From NCBI RefSeq assembly GCF_014646515.1, contig NZ_BMNK01000007.1:126398-190397 (forward strand): DNA of 64,000 nt, given 5' to 3'. Positions 1-8,192 of the stretch are shown here, piece after piece; position 1 is the stretch's first letter, and each line of letters opens with the position of its first letter. This stretch comes from Nonomuraea glycinis (lineage in GTDB: Bacteria > Actinomycetota > Actinomycetes > Streptosporangiales > Streptosporangiaceae). A model generated the notes under the pieces. It did not search any database. It saw only the letters and a list, made by a program, of their open reading frames with translations, and was not told where the DNA came from. The position numbers and the translations under genes were made by a program.

Positions 1-15
1 CGGGCCTTCGTGCTG

Positions 16-1071
16 TCACGCTCCCCGCAGCAGCTCCCGGGCCTGCTCGACGACCGCGTCGACCGGGATGTCCGCCACCCACGACGGGTCGTGCGCGCAG
101 CGCTCCGCCGCGGGGTCGAGCCCGCCGGCGCCGCACACCGGGCACGCCGCCGTCCAGGAGACCAGCGGCCGGTGCCGGGACCTGGTGAGCGGCCCGGCGT
201 TGATCAGGTTGCCGCACCAGTAGATCCCCACCGTCGCCGTGCCGACGGCCGCGGCCAGGTGCCGGGGCCCGGTGTCGTTGGCGACCAGCAGATCGCACCG
301 CGCGTACAGCGCGGCCAGCCCGCCGACGCCGAGCGCGCCCGCGAGCGGCACGGCCGGGCGCCGCATCGCCTCGGTGACCCGCTCCACCAGCTCACGCTCC
401 GCCTCGCTGCCGGTCACCACGATCGGCCGGTCGAGCCGGTCACCGACCGCCGCGAAGAACTCCGCGGGCCAGCGCCGCCGCGGATCCATGGCGCCGGGAT
501 GCAGCGCCACCAGCCCGGCCGGCGGCTCACCGAGCGCCGCCGCCACCTCGGCGGCGTCGGCCCCGGTGCGGGCCACCCACGGTTCGAGCCGGCCCGCGAC
601 CCCGCCGACCAGCGCCGCCACCTCCAGGAAACGCAACGTCTCATGCTGGTACGGCACGTACGGCACCCACCGGTCGAGCGGCTCCGCGTCCGGGGTGCGC
701 AGGCCCGCGGTCGTCCGGGCCCCCAGCCCTCGGACGAACGGGTTGGAATACCGCCCGCCGCCGTGAATCTGCACCGCCAGCCCGAACCGGCGCTCCCGCA
801 GCCGCTCGAACAGCTCGGCCGGCGCCCGATGACCGGCCTCCATGGTGGACACCCCGGTGATCGGCGGCAGCACCACCACCTCGTCCACCGGCCCGGGACG
901 CCCGTCCAGGAACGCGGCGTGCCACGCCGTCCCGAGCAGCGTCATCGAGGCGCCCGGATAGGCGGCCTTGAGCGCCTCCAGGGCCGGCAGCGCCAGCAGG
1001 AAGTCGCCCAGGGCGTTGGCGCGCAGCACCGCGATCCGCTCGATCCCGTCCAGCCGCGCGGTCCGGTCCAC
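16..1071 (-). CDS. Glycosyltransferase family 9 (ADP-heptose:LPS heptosyltransferase-like)
   Basis: 351 aa from a GTG start. The N-terminus (IAVLRANALGDFLLALPALE) is the usual GT9 opening that precedes the acceptor domain. The C-terminal half carries ALHPGA (nucleotide-sugar loop) and NDTGPRHLAAAVG, the GT9 donor-binding signature. GT9 enzymes use ADP-activated heptoses, so this protein probably transfers a heptose made by the HldE homologue encoded 47 bp upstream on the same strand. The two genes look like one operon that may continue past the left edge. The acceptor is unknown: the organism should have no LPS, so a secreted glycan or a natural product is more likely. The family assignment is firm; the donor is inferred from the neighbour. 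Confidence 0.85.
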   Translation of the reverse strand: MDRTARLDGIERIAVLRANALGDFLLALPALEALKAAYPGASMTLLGTAWHAAFLDGRPGPVDEVVVLPPITGVSTMEAGHRAPAELFERLRERRFGLAVQIHGGGRYSNPFVRGLGARTTAGLRTPDAEPLDRWVPYVPYQHETLRFLEVAALVGGVAGRLEPWVARTGADAAEVAAALGEPPAGLVALHPGAMDPRRRWPAEFFAAVGDRLDRPIVVTGSEAERELVERVTEAMRRPAVPLAGALGVGGLAALYARCDLLVANDTGPRHLAAAVGTATVGIYWCGNLINAGPLTRSRHRPLVSWTAACPVCGAGGLDPAAERCAHDPSWVADIPVDAVVEQARELLRGA

Positions 1072-1118
1072 CGCCGCTCACCCGCCGCGATCGATCCGCG
1101 GACGGTGGCCAGCGCCGG

Positions 1119-2579
1119 TCACCGGGGTCCCGCCGAGTCCGGTGCGGGCAGGGAGCGCACGCGTTCGATGATGGCCGTCGTGGACCGGTCGGAGACGTAC
1201 TCCAGCACCATGACCTCGCCCCCCATGGCCCTGACCAGCGGGGCCTCCGGCAGCATGTCCGGGGTGTAGTCGCCGCCCTTGACGTACAGGTCGGGCCGGA
1301 CCATGCGCAGCAGCCGCTCGGGCGTGTCCTCGTCGAAGCCGGTCACGTAGTCGACGAAGGTGAGCGCGGCCAGCACGGACATGCGGTCCTCGCAGGAGTT
1401 GATCGGCCGTCCCGGGCCCTTCAGCCGCGCCGTGCTCGCGTCGCTGTTGACCGCCACGACCAGCACGTCCCCGAGCCGCGAGGCCTCCTCCAGGTAGCTC
1501 ACGTGCCCCCGGTGCAGCACGTCGAAGCAGCCGTTGGTGAACACGATCCGCTGCCCGCGCCGCCGGTGCCCGTCCAGTCGGTGCGCCAGCCGGTCGGCGG
1601 CCTGCACCGGGCCGTCCGCGCGCCCGCCGGTCCGCCGCAGCTCCCGGAGCAGCTCCTGCCGGGTGCAGGTGGCGGTGCCCGGCCGCCGCACCACCACGCC
1701 GGCGGCGGCCTGCGCCGCCCGCGCGGCGTGCTCGGGCGTGGCGCCGCCCGCCAGCCACAGCGCGAAGGCGGCCGTGTAGGTGTCGCCCGCCCCCGTCGCC
1801 ATGTGGTCGGGCGCGGGCTCGGCATAGGTGCGGTACGGCGGGTGTCCCGGCCGGTGCAGCAGCGTTCCCTCGCCGTCGAGGGTCGTCACCACCATGCCGG
1901 CGCCGGACTCGGCCAGCAGCCGCGCCGAGCGCTGGGTGAGAAAGCTCACCCGGTCGGCCACGTCGCCGTCCTCACGCAGGAGCTCCAGCACCTCTCCGTA
2001 GTTCGGCAGCACGACGGCGGGCCCGCACGCCCGCCAGGGGGTGATCGCGTGCGCGTCCACGACCAGCAGGGGCACCCCGGCCAGCGCCTCCCGGACGGCG
2101 GGCGTACAGACTCCGCCGCCGTAGTCGCAGGCGATCACCACGTCGGCGCCCGGAAGCGCCCGCTCGAGCTCGGCGAGGAGCCGTGCCTGCGCCGCGCCGG
2201 TGATCGGCTCGCGGTCCTCCTCGTCATAGCGGGCGACGAGCTGCTCGCCGACCATGAGCCGCCGCTTGTGGGGGGTACGGCGGCCCGGCACGGTCACCGT
2301 ACGGGCATCGACGCCGAGCAGGGCGAGCGCCCGGCCGAGCCGGTCGGCACAGGCGTCGTCCCCCACCGCGCCGATGAGCCGGACGCGGGCGCCGAGCGCG
2401 ACCAGGTTGGCGGCCGTGTTGCCGGCGCCGCCGGGCGCCTCCTCGGTGGCCTCGACGCTGACCACCGGTACGGGAGCCTCCTGCGCGATCCGCTTGACCG
2501 GCCCGCGCAGCCAGGAGTCGAGCATCACGTCACCCACGACCACGGCGTCGACGTCGCGGTCCGTGTGGTCGTCGTCCAT
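1119..2579 (-). CDS. Bifunctional heptose 7-phosphate kinase / heptose 1-phosphate nucleotidyltransferase (HldE type)
   Basis: 486 aa. Residues about 10-310 are a PfkB/ribokinase-fold kinase, with the GGAGN sugar-binding segment near 50-54 and the catalytic GAGD at 263-266. Residues about 340-475 are a cytidylyltransferase-fold domain with TNGCFD, HRGH at 356-359 and VKGGDY. By homology to HldE it phosphorylates D-glycero-D-manno-heptose 7-phosphate at C1 and, after C7 dephosphorylation by GmhB, adenylylates the 1-phosphate. I chose the ATG at 2579 because the upstream extension to 2642 does not resemble the family and crosses a conserved leader element. Both active sites look intact, so this is a full second copy of the function encoded at 43116-44513. 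Confidence 0.88.
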   Translation of the reverse strand: MDDDHTDRDVDAVVVGDVMLDSWLRGPVKRIAQEAPVPVVSVEATEEAPGGAGNTAANLVALGARVRLIGAVGDDACADRLGRALALLGVDARTVTVPGRRTPHKRRLMVGEQLVARYDEEDREPITGAAQARLLAELERALPGADVVIACDYGGGVCTPAVREALAGVPLLVVDAHAITPWRACGPAVVLPNYGEVLELLREDGDVADRVSFLTQRSARLLAESGAGMVVTTLDGEGTLLHRPGHPPYRTYAEPAPDHMATGAGDTYTAAFALWLAGGATPEHAARAAQAAAGVVVRRPGTATCTRQELLRELRRTGGRADGPVQAADRLAHRLDGHRRRGQRIVFTNGCFDVLHRGHVSYLEEASRLGDVLVVAVNSDASTARLKGPGRPINSCEDRMSVLAALTFVDYVTGFDEDTPERLLRMVRPDLYVKGGDYTPDMLPEAPLVRAMGGEVMVLEYVSDRSTTAIIERVRSLPAPDSAGPR

Positions 2580-2604
2580 GATGTCGCGTTCCATAGCCGG
2601 GCGA

Positions 2605-2630
2605 CTACCTGGAGAGACGACTCTCAAACA
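2605..2630 (-). promoter_or_regulatory. Hyphenated inverted repeat in the hldE leader, shared with the heptose operon
   Basis: GAGAG at 2612-2616 and CTCTC at 2621-2625 form an inverted repeat. Read on the minus strand, the block is TGTTTGAGAG, a 4-nt gap, CTCTC, two bases and GGTAG. The same block with a 6-nt gap precedes the carbamoyltransferase operon near 50047-50070. It lies about 25-50 nt upstream of the hldE ATG, so it could be an operator, part of a promoter, or a small RNA hairpin. The match is seen directly; the role is inferred. Confidence 0.5.
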
Positions 2631-2769
2631 ATGCGTCGCCAAGATAGCCCGCCAACAGTCCGAAAATATGCATCTTTATGGTCTTATGTCGGATTCATCG
2701 GGTGAGGCGTTTCCCCGCCTGGGCAGGACGGGTGGCGGAGGGGCTTCGCCCTGTCGAGGAGGTGGCGTG

Positions 2770-3111
2770 ATGAACCAGTACGCGGTGCTCATCTACGAGG
2801 CCGTGCCGCCTGCCGAGCTTCCGCCGGAGGTCCAGCACGCGCACGAGCGGCTCCCCGCCCGCATCGCCGAGCTCGGCGGCCGGGTCGTCGCCGAACTGGC
2901 GCTGGAACAGCCCGAGACGGCGACGACCGTGCGCGGCGGCCTGGTGACCGACGGCCCGTTCGTGGAGACGAAGGAGGCGGTGGCCGGCGTCTTCGTGCTC
3001 GAAGCCCGCAACCACGACCATGCCGTGAAACTCGCCGAGCTCACCCCGGTCGTGAGCGGCGGCGTGGAGGTCCGCCCCCTGTTCGGCTTCCAGACCGCCC
3101 CGACCGACTGA
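2770..3111 (+). CDS. YCII-related (DGPF-domain) protein
   Basis: 113 aa. The ATG at 2770 follows AGGAGGT with a 6-nt spacer; a GTG directly before it (2767) is possible but worse placed. The sequence has the family core: a ferredoxin-like fold opening with YAVLIYE, then TDGPFVETKEAVAGVFVLEA, the DGPF signature containing the conserved Asp and the KE pair, and a C-terminal VEVRPLFG strand. Related proteins are often encoded beside ECF sigma factors and their function is not settled. No such sigma gene is adjacent here. It is convergent with the SpoIIE-phosphatase gene and divergent from hldE, so it is probably monocistronic. Confidence 0.85.
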   Translation: MNQYAVLIYEAVPPAELPPEVQHAHERLPARIAELGGRVVAELALEQPETATTVRGGLVTDGPFVETKEAVAGVFVLEARNHDHAVKLAELTPVVSGGVEVRPLFGFQTAPTD

Positions 3112-3177
3112 GCGACCCGGCTGACCTCGCTGAGCGACACGGTCGCGGCCGCCGACGACCGTGCCGGTCGGCACCGC

Positions 3178-3213
3178 CCGTCAGGTCTGCGCCGCCCGTC
3201 AGGTCTGCGCCGC
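3178..3213. repeat. Perfect 18-bp tandem duplication spanning the stop codon of the SpoIIE-phosphatase gene
   Basis: Two identical adjacent 18-bp units (3178-3195 and 3196-3213). The inner unit holds the last codons and TGA of the minus-strand gene ending at 3199, so the extra unit carries a second copy of the same C-terminal codons and stop. This is the smallest example in the window of a 3'-end duplication that includes a stop codon. Confidence 0.9.
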
Positions 3214-4779
3214 GTCCCGGCGGAGCACGACGAAGGCCACGTCGTCCTCCCGTGAGCCGAAAGCGGCCAGGATCCGGTCGCAGAACGCCTCCAGGTCGTC
3301 CTCGACCGTCTCCGCCAGCTGCCTGGCCCGTTCCAAACTGTCGTCCAGCAGGATGTGGCGGTCCTCCACCAGCCCGTCGGTGAACAGCATGAGCGTGCCC
3401 CCCGGCGGCAGCACCAGGTGCTCCACCTTGTAGTCCTCGGCGGCCACGCCGAGCAGCAGGTTGCCCAGGCCGTGGTAGTGCCCCTGCGGCCCGGCCAGCA
3501 GCGGCGGGATGTGCCCGGCGTTGGCCAGCTCGATCTCGCCCGTCGCCGGGTTCAGCAGCAGCATGCACACGGTGGCCGTCATGCCGGGGTGGTAGCGGCG
3601 CAGGATCTTGTTCAGCAGGTCCATCGAGGCCGCCAGGTCCACCTGGTCGATCACCGAGGCGCGCAGTGCGTGGCGCAGCTCGGCCATGATGGTCGCCGCG
3701 TGCAGCGAATGGCCCATGACATCGCCGATCGCCACGAGCACCCGGTCGTCGATCATGAGCACTTCGTAGAAGTCGCCGCCGACCTCGATGTTGTCCACCG
3801 CGGGCTGGTAGCGCAGGCCCATCTGCAGGCCGGGCACGTCCGGCACCCGCGAGGGCAGCAGGCTGCGCTGCAGGGTCAGCGAGATGGTGTGCTCCTCGGT
3901 GTAGGCGCGCAGCGCGTCCACCGCGAGGGCCAGCTCCTGGGCGAGCTGCAGCAGCAGGTTGAGCTCGTCGGCGTCCAGCGCCGGGGCGGCCTCCAGCCCC
4001 AGGAAGACCGGCGGCCTGCCCTTCTTGGTCCGGCACAGCACGCCGGTGACCGGCCGGCTGAGCTCCACGTCGGGCATCAGCGTGACCCAGTCGCCGGCCT
4101 CGACGGTGAGCACCTCGGCTCCGGCGGCGTCGCCCAGGACGAGCCCGCACAGCCGGTCCAGCAGGTTGGGAGCGGCGCTCTTGCTGATGGGGGCCTCGCC
4201 GGGGCGGGCGCGGTAGTTGCGCAACCGGCCGTCGGGCGGCACCGCCAGCGCGCCGGAGCGGCGGCCCATGATGTCCACCGTGCCCTGGACGGCCACGCTC
4301 AGCAACCGCTCGAAGGAGTCGGCCCGGTTGATCCGCAAGGTCACCTCGGCCAGCATGGCCAGCCGTCCGGCCATCACCTCCGCCCGCCGGCGCGCCCGCG
4401 AGTAACGCAGCGTCGCCTCCACCGTGGCGGCGAACTCGCTCGGCTCGATCGGCTCCGCGAGGTAGGCGTCGGCGCCGCGCTCCAGCCCTTCGGTGCGATC
4501 GGCCACGGTGATGGCGTTGCCCGACACCTGGATGACCGGGATGGAGGCCGTCGCCGGATTGGCCTTGATCCGCTCGCACACCTCGAAGCCGTTGAGGCCG
4601 GGCAGGAGGACGTCCAGGATCACCAGGTCGGGGCGCTGCTCCCGTAGCACGGCCAGGGCCTCTTCGCCGCCGGCCGCCTCGATCACCCGATGGCCCGCCC
4701 GCCGCAGCCAGCTCGACAGGACGTAGCGCTTGGTGGGGGTGTCGTCCACGACCAGGACACAGGCCGACGACTCAGGCAC
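3199..4779 (-). CDS. Response regulator with GAF-like and SpoIIE/PP2C serine phosphatase domains
   Basis: 526 aa. Residues 1-125 are a receiver domain with the acidic pair in VVDDTP and phosphoacceptor D56 in VILDVLLP. Residues about 145-290 look like a GAF-type sensor region. Residues about 310-520 are a PP2C/SpoIIE phosphatase with metal-binding GGDFYE, GDVMGHS, FTDGLVE and REDDVAFVVLR, so it should be catalytically competent. Its start overlaps the hybrid kinase gene by 8 bp, making it the last gene of the stressosome operon. The simplest reading is an RsbU-like output phosphatase controlled by phosphorylation of the receiver; an anti-anti-sigma substrate is expected but none is encoded nearby. 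An RsbU-type RsbT-binding domain is not evident. Confidence 0.88.
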   Translation of the reverse strand: MPESSACVLVVDDTPTKRYVLSSWLRRAGHRVIEAAGGEEALAVLREQRPDLVILDVLLPGLNGFEVCERIKANPATASIPVIQVSGNAITVADRTEGLERGADAYLAEPIEPSEFAATVEATLRYSRARRRAEVMAGRLAMLAEVTLRINRADSFERLLSVAVQGTVDIMGRRSGALAVPPDGRLRNYRARPGEAPISKSAAPNLLDRLCGLVLGDAAGAEVLTVEAGDWVTLMPDVELSRPVTGVLCRTKKGRPPVFLGLEAAPALDADELNLLLQLAQELALAVDALRAYTEEHTISLTLQRSLLPSRVPDVPGLQMGLRYQPAVDNIEVGGDFYEVLMIDDRVLVAIGDVMGHSLHAATIMAELRHALRASVIDQVDLAASMDLLNKILRRYHPGMTATVCMLLLNPATGEIELANAGHIPPLLAGPQGHYHGLGNLLLGVAAEDYKVEHLVLPPGGTLMLFTDGLVEDRHILLDDSLERARQLAETVEDDLEAFCDRILAAFGSREDDVAFVVLRRDAAQT

Positions 4780-6427
4780 GGTCGGCTCCGGTCGCCTCGA
4801 GCACGGACCGGAGCAGCTGCTCGCGGCTCAGGTCGAGCTTGGACAGCACGGGATGCTCCGCCGCGGCCTTGCCCGGCGCCACCGTCACCACCACCACCGC
4901 CACCTTCCTCAGCTCCTCGTCTTCCGCCATGCGCTGCAGCAGCGCGTTACCGTCGAGGCGCGGCATGAGCATGTCGAGCACGATGACGTCCGGGCGTCTG
5001 TCCCTCATCGCTGCCAATGCCTCGACCCCGTCAGCGGCCTCGTCCACCTGCGCGGCGAAGCCGTACAGCATCCTACGGGCCGTGGCGCGGAAGTCCTCGT
5101 CGTCGTCGGCGATCAGCACCCGCTCGATCCGGGGAGGTCCTCCGTAGTACGGCAGCCGCACGGTCGCGGTCGTGCCCTCCCCGAAGGTGCTGTCCAGCTC
5201 CAGCGAGCCGTCCAGCATCTCGGTGAGCTTGGCCGCGTACGTCAGCCCGATGCCCGTCCCCTTGCTCGCGGCCTGCGCGGGGACCGGGACCTGGACGAAC
5301 TCCTCGAACACCTGGCCGAGGTACTCCGGGGGGATGCCGATGCCGGTGTCGGCGACGGTGATGACCACCTGCCCGGCCGGTTCGTCCAGGCTTGCGCTCA
5401 GCCGTACCTCGCCCTGCCGGGTGAACTTCAGCGCGTTCGACAGCAGGTTGCGCAGGACGCGGGTGAGCATCACCTCGTCGGTGTAGACCTCGGTGACCTC
5501 GCCGGCGACCTCGGTGCGCAAGGCGACGTCGCTGGTGGCCTGCATCGTCAGGTGGAGCTGGTGCACGAGCCTGTCCAGGTCCACGGTCGCCGGTTCGGGC
5601 CGCAGGCGTCCCGAGTCGGCCTTGGCCATGTCCAGGAGCTCACTGACCATGGAGAGCAGCGTCTCGGCCGAGCCGCCGATGAGTCCCACCTGGTGCGTCT
5701 GCTCCTCCGTCAGCGGGTCGCCGCCCGGCCCGACCAGGAGCCTGACCAGGCCGATGATGGAGTTGAGCGGAGTACGCAGCTCGTGGCTGACCGTGGTCCA
5801 GAACCGGTTGCGGGTCTCGGCCGCCTCGCGGAGCCGGCTGGACTTCTCGTCCAGCTCGGCGTACAGCGCGACCACGCCCCTGTTGGTCTCCTCCAGCTCG
5901 CTGGAGAGCTGGTTGTACAGGGCCATGACCCCCAGGTTGGTCTCCTGGAGCTCCGCGTTGAGCTGCCGCACCTCGTCGAGGGTCTCGGCCAGCTCCTTGT
6001 TCTGCTCGCGCAGCTCGTCGACGGCGGTGGTCGGCGTCAGCTGGGCCAGTCGTTCGCGGATGTGCCGGGGCGACGGGGCGGCGGGAAGGGCGGTCAGCCG
6101 CTTGGTGATCGTGATGTGCCCGCGCTCGGTGTCCGCGGTGACCGAATCCACCAGGCGGCTCGCCAGCGCCAGCGCCTCCCAGCCGGCAGGGTCGGTCGTG
6201 GCGGTGTGCTCGATGGTGATGCGCAGCTCGCCGCCGTCCAGCGTGAAGACGACCTCCGCGCCACCGGCGGCCACCTCCCTGCCGATCTCGCTGAGCGCGG
6301 TGGCGACCCGGATCTGGTCCTGCGCCTCCAGCCCGCTCAGCTCGGCGGCGGCCCGGCCGAGCCGGCGCAGCGCGAAGACGTCCTGCTCCCGGCCAAGGCG
6401 CATGCGGGCCAGCTCGATCGCGGTCAT
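4772..6427 (-). CDS. Hybrid sensor histidine kinase with C-terminal receiver
   Basis: 551 aa, cytosolic, with no membrane segment. Residues 1-115 resemble a degenerate GHKL-type ATPase fold of the RsbT kind. Residues about 135-205 are a coiled coil with two similar ELEET/ELQET repeats. The HisKA segment (FWTTVSHELRTP) places the phosphorylated His at 215. The catalytic domain has an N box around N331, DTGIGIPP near 360 and GTGIGLTYA near 390. The C-terminal receiver has DDDEDF and phosphoacceptor D485. It overlaps both neighbours by 4-8 bp. It probably phosphorylates its own receiver and that of the downstream SpoIIE protein, linking the stressosome to phosphorelay signalling. Confidence 0.88.
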   Translation of the reverse strand: MTAIELARMRLGREQDVFALRRLGRAAAELSGLEAQDQIRVATALSEIGREVAAGGAEVVFTLDGGELRITIEHTATTDPAGWEALALASRLVDSVTADTERGHITITKRLTALPAAPSPRHIRERLAQLTPTTAVDELREQNKELAETLDEVRQLNAELQETNLGVMALYNQLSSELEETNRGVVALYAELDEKSSRLREAAETRNRFWTTVSHELRTPLNSIIGLVRLLVGPGGDPLTEEQTHQVGLIGGSAETLLSMVSELLDMAKADSGRLRPEPATVDLDRLVHQLHLTMQATSDVALRTEVAGEVTEVYTDEVMLTRVLRNLLSNALKFTRQGEVRLSASLDEPAGQVVITVADTGIGIPPEYLGQVFEEFVQVPVPAQAASKGTGIGLTYAAKLTEMLDGSLELDSTFGEGTTATVRLPYYGGPPRIERVLIADDDEDFRATARRMLYGFAAQVDEAADGVEALAAMRDRRPDVIVLDMLMPRLDGNALLQRMAEDEELRKVAVVVVTVAPGKAAAEHPVLSKLDLSREQLLRSVLEATGADRA

Positions 6428-7425
6428 GACCGGGGCCTCACGATCACCACGCCCGCGTCGTCGCGGCGGCTGCCCGCCTCGCGCAGCAGGGTGGCGGCGA
6501 CGACGGCGGGGGAGCGGGCGAACAGGCCCGGCATGCCGGCCGGGCTCCAGCGGTCGGTCAGGCCGTCGGAGTGCAGCACCACGGTCGCGTGCTCGTCCAG
6601 CTCGTAGACGTACTGCCGGGGCCGCCGCCCCTGGTGCCCGGCGATGCCGTGCGCCGAGATCATGCCCTGGCGCTGCCCGTCGTGGACGATCCAGCCGGAG
6701 ATGTTGCCGATGCCGGTGTAGGCCACGGAGTCCGAGGTGACGCGGGCCACCGCCGCCGCGCCGCCCCGGGTGTGGCCCAGCCCGTGATGCAGCCGGCGCA
6801 AAATCGTCGCGGGGTCGTCGTCCGGCCCTGCCAGGAACAGCCGCACCGCCTCCTGGGAGGCGCGCGCGGCGAGCGACCCGTGGCCCAGCCCGTCGCACAG
6901 CATCACGGTGGTGGCCTCGTCGCCGGTGGCGATGGCGAAGGAGTCGCCCGACTCCACCTCTTCGCCGATGGGGCGGGTCAGGCCGCTGGCGGGCGGCAGC
7001 GCGGGCAGGTCACCGTCGGCGAACTGCATGGCCAGCGCCGTTCCCGCGCCGGGAACCGAGTGGACGTCGTAGCGGGAGGCGAATCGGGCGATCGCGCCCA
7101 GCCCGATGCCCAGCGTCCCGGAGGTGGAGTAGCCGTCGCGCAGCGCGCGCGCGACGTCGGGCATCCCCGGCCCGCGGTCGAGGGTGATCAGCTCGACCAC
7201 TGCCGGGGCGCCGGGGCAGGGCCGGACCAGGGCCATGCCCTGGACGGCGTGCTTGACGAGGTTGGAGACGGCCTCGGTGACCGCCACCGCGATCTGCCCG
7301 ATGCGTTCGGGGCCGATGCCCACGCTCTCGGCCAGGTGGGTGGCCGTTCTGCGCACGGCGCCGACCGCGCTGGACTCCTCGGCCCGCACCCATATGTCCG
7401 GTCGGGTCTGCCTGACCTGGTCCAC
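6424..7425 (-). CDS. RsbX-like protein: GHKL ATPase domain fused to PP2C serine phosphatase
   Basis: 333 aa. Residues about 10-140 are an anti-sigma-type GHKL domain (TEAVSNLVKHA N box, DRGPGMPD, GTLGIGLGAI). Residues about 155-333 are a PP2C phosphatase with GDSFAIA, CDGLGHG, HSDGLTDRW and RRDDAGVVIV. In Bacillus, RsbX dephosphorylates RsbR and RsbS and resets the stressosome; the position straight after RsbT supports that role. The N-terminal ATPase domain is absent from Bacillus RsbX, but this fusion is common in stressosome operons of other bacteria. It overlaps the next gene by 4 bp (ATGA) and starts 1 bp after the rsbT stop. Confidence 0.85.
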   Translation of the reverse strand: MDQVRQTRPDIWVRAEESSAVGAVRRTATHLAESVGIGPERIGQIAVAVTEAVSNLVKHAVQGMALVRPCPGAPAVVELITLDRGPGMPDVARALRDGYSTSGTLGIGLGAIARFASRYDVHSVPGAGTALAMQFADGDLPALPPASGLTRPIGEEVESGDSFAIATGDEATTVMLCDGLGHGSLAARASQEAVRLFLAGPDDDPATILRRLHHGLGHTRGGAAAVARVTSDSVAYTGIGNISGWIVHDGQRQGMISAHGIAGHQGRRPRQYVYELDEHATVVLHSDGLTDRWSPAGMPGLFARSPAVVAATLLREAGSRRDDAGVVIVRPRS

Positions 7426-7827
7426 CTACCTGGCCCACTTCGTCACGGTCACCGTCGTGCCCTTCCCCGGTACGGAGTCGAGGTCGAACTCGTCGACCAG
7501 CCGCCGCGACCCGCTCAGTCCGAGCCCGAGGCCGGAGCCGGTGGTCCAGCCGTCGGTGAGGGCCTGCTCCACATCGGGAATACCCGGTCCCTCGTCATGA
7601 AACTCGAGCCGCAGGCCCCGTCGCCGGGCGTTCTCGACGACTTCGATGCGCACCTGGCCGCCTCCGGCGTAGACCAGCGCGTTGCGGGCCAGCTCACTCG
7701 CCGCGGTCACCACCTTGGTCTGGTCGATGAGGGAGAACCCTGACTCCACGGCCGCGGTCCGCACCTGCTGCCGGACCGCGACGATGTCGGCGTTGCTGAC
7801 GATGGGCAGCGGTCCGTCGCCGGTCAT
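7426..7827 (-). CDS. rsbT: Stressosome switch kinase RsbT
   Basis: 133 aa, normal RsbT length. It is a GHKL serine/threonine kinase with N box SELARNALVYAGGG, DEGPGIPD (G1) and a glycine-rich GLGLGLSGSRRL lid. RsbT is held by the RsbR-RsbS complex; on stress it phosphorylates both and leaves to activate a phosphatase. Its start overlaps the rsbS stop by 4 bp (ATGA), giving the standard R-S-T order. The partner released RsbT acts on here could be one of the two downstream PP2C proteins or the hybrid kinase; this is inferred. Confidence 0.93.
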   Translation of the reverse strand: MTGDGPLPIVSNADIVAVRQQVRTAAVESGFSLIDQTKVVTAASELARNALVYAGGGQVRIEVVENARRRGLRLEFHDEGPGIPDVEQALTDGWTTGSGLGLGLSGSRRLVDEFDLDSVPGKGTTVTVTKWAR

Positions 7828-8192
7828 CGTGGCGTGCTCCTGACGTGGTCCAGCAGCGCTACGCCCTTCTCCAGATCGAGCGCGGTGCGCACCCCGCCCA
7901 GCGACAGGCCGAGCTCGACGAGGGTGATCGCCACGGCCGGGCGCATGCCGACGACCACGGTGTCGGCGTCGAGCATCCGCAGTATGTCAGCGATGGTGGC
8001 GAGCATCCTGCCGATGTAGGAGTCGACGATCTCGACGGCGGAGATGTCGATGATGACGCCCCGCGCGCCGGTCATGACGACCTTGTCGGCCAGGTCTTCC
8101 TGCAGCGCGAGCACGCCCTGGTCCTCCAGGTCGCCCTGGATGGAGACGATCAGCGTGTCGCCGAGCTTGAGGATGGGGATGCGCTCCATCAT
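7824..8192 (-). CDS. rsbS: Stressosome scaffold protein RsbS (STAS domain)
   Basis: 122 aa, a single STAS domain. The segment GVIIDISAVEIVDSYIGR puts a serine at 58, matching the RsbT-phosphorylated Ser59 of Bacillus RsbS. The second ATG of the MM pair is possible, but the first forms the ATGA overlap with the rsbR stop, which favours translational coupling, so I use 8192. With RsbR it forms the pseudo-icosahedral core that sequesters RsbT. Confidence 0.92.
   Translation of the reverse strand: MMERIPILKLGDTLIVSIQGDLEDQGVLALQEDLADKVVMTGARGVIIDISAVEIVDSYIGRMLATIADILRMLDADTVVVGMRPAVAITLVELGLSLGGVRTALDLEKGVALLDHVRSTPR

Noticed and set aside
2254..2769. N-terminal extension of the YCII gene to 2254
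   Set aside because: It would run antisense through hldE. The AGGAGGT-ATG at 2770 matches the family start.
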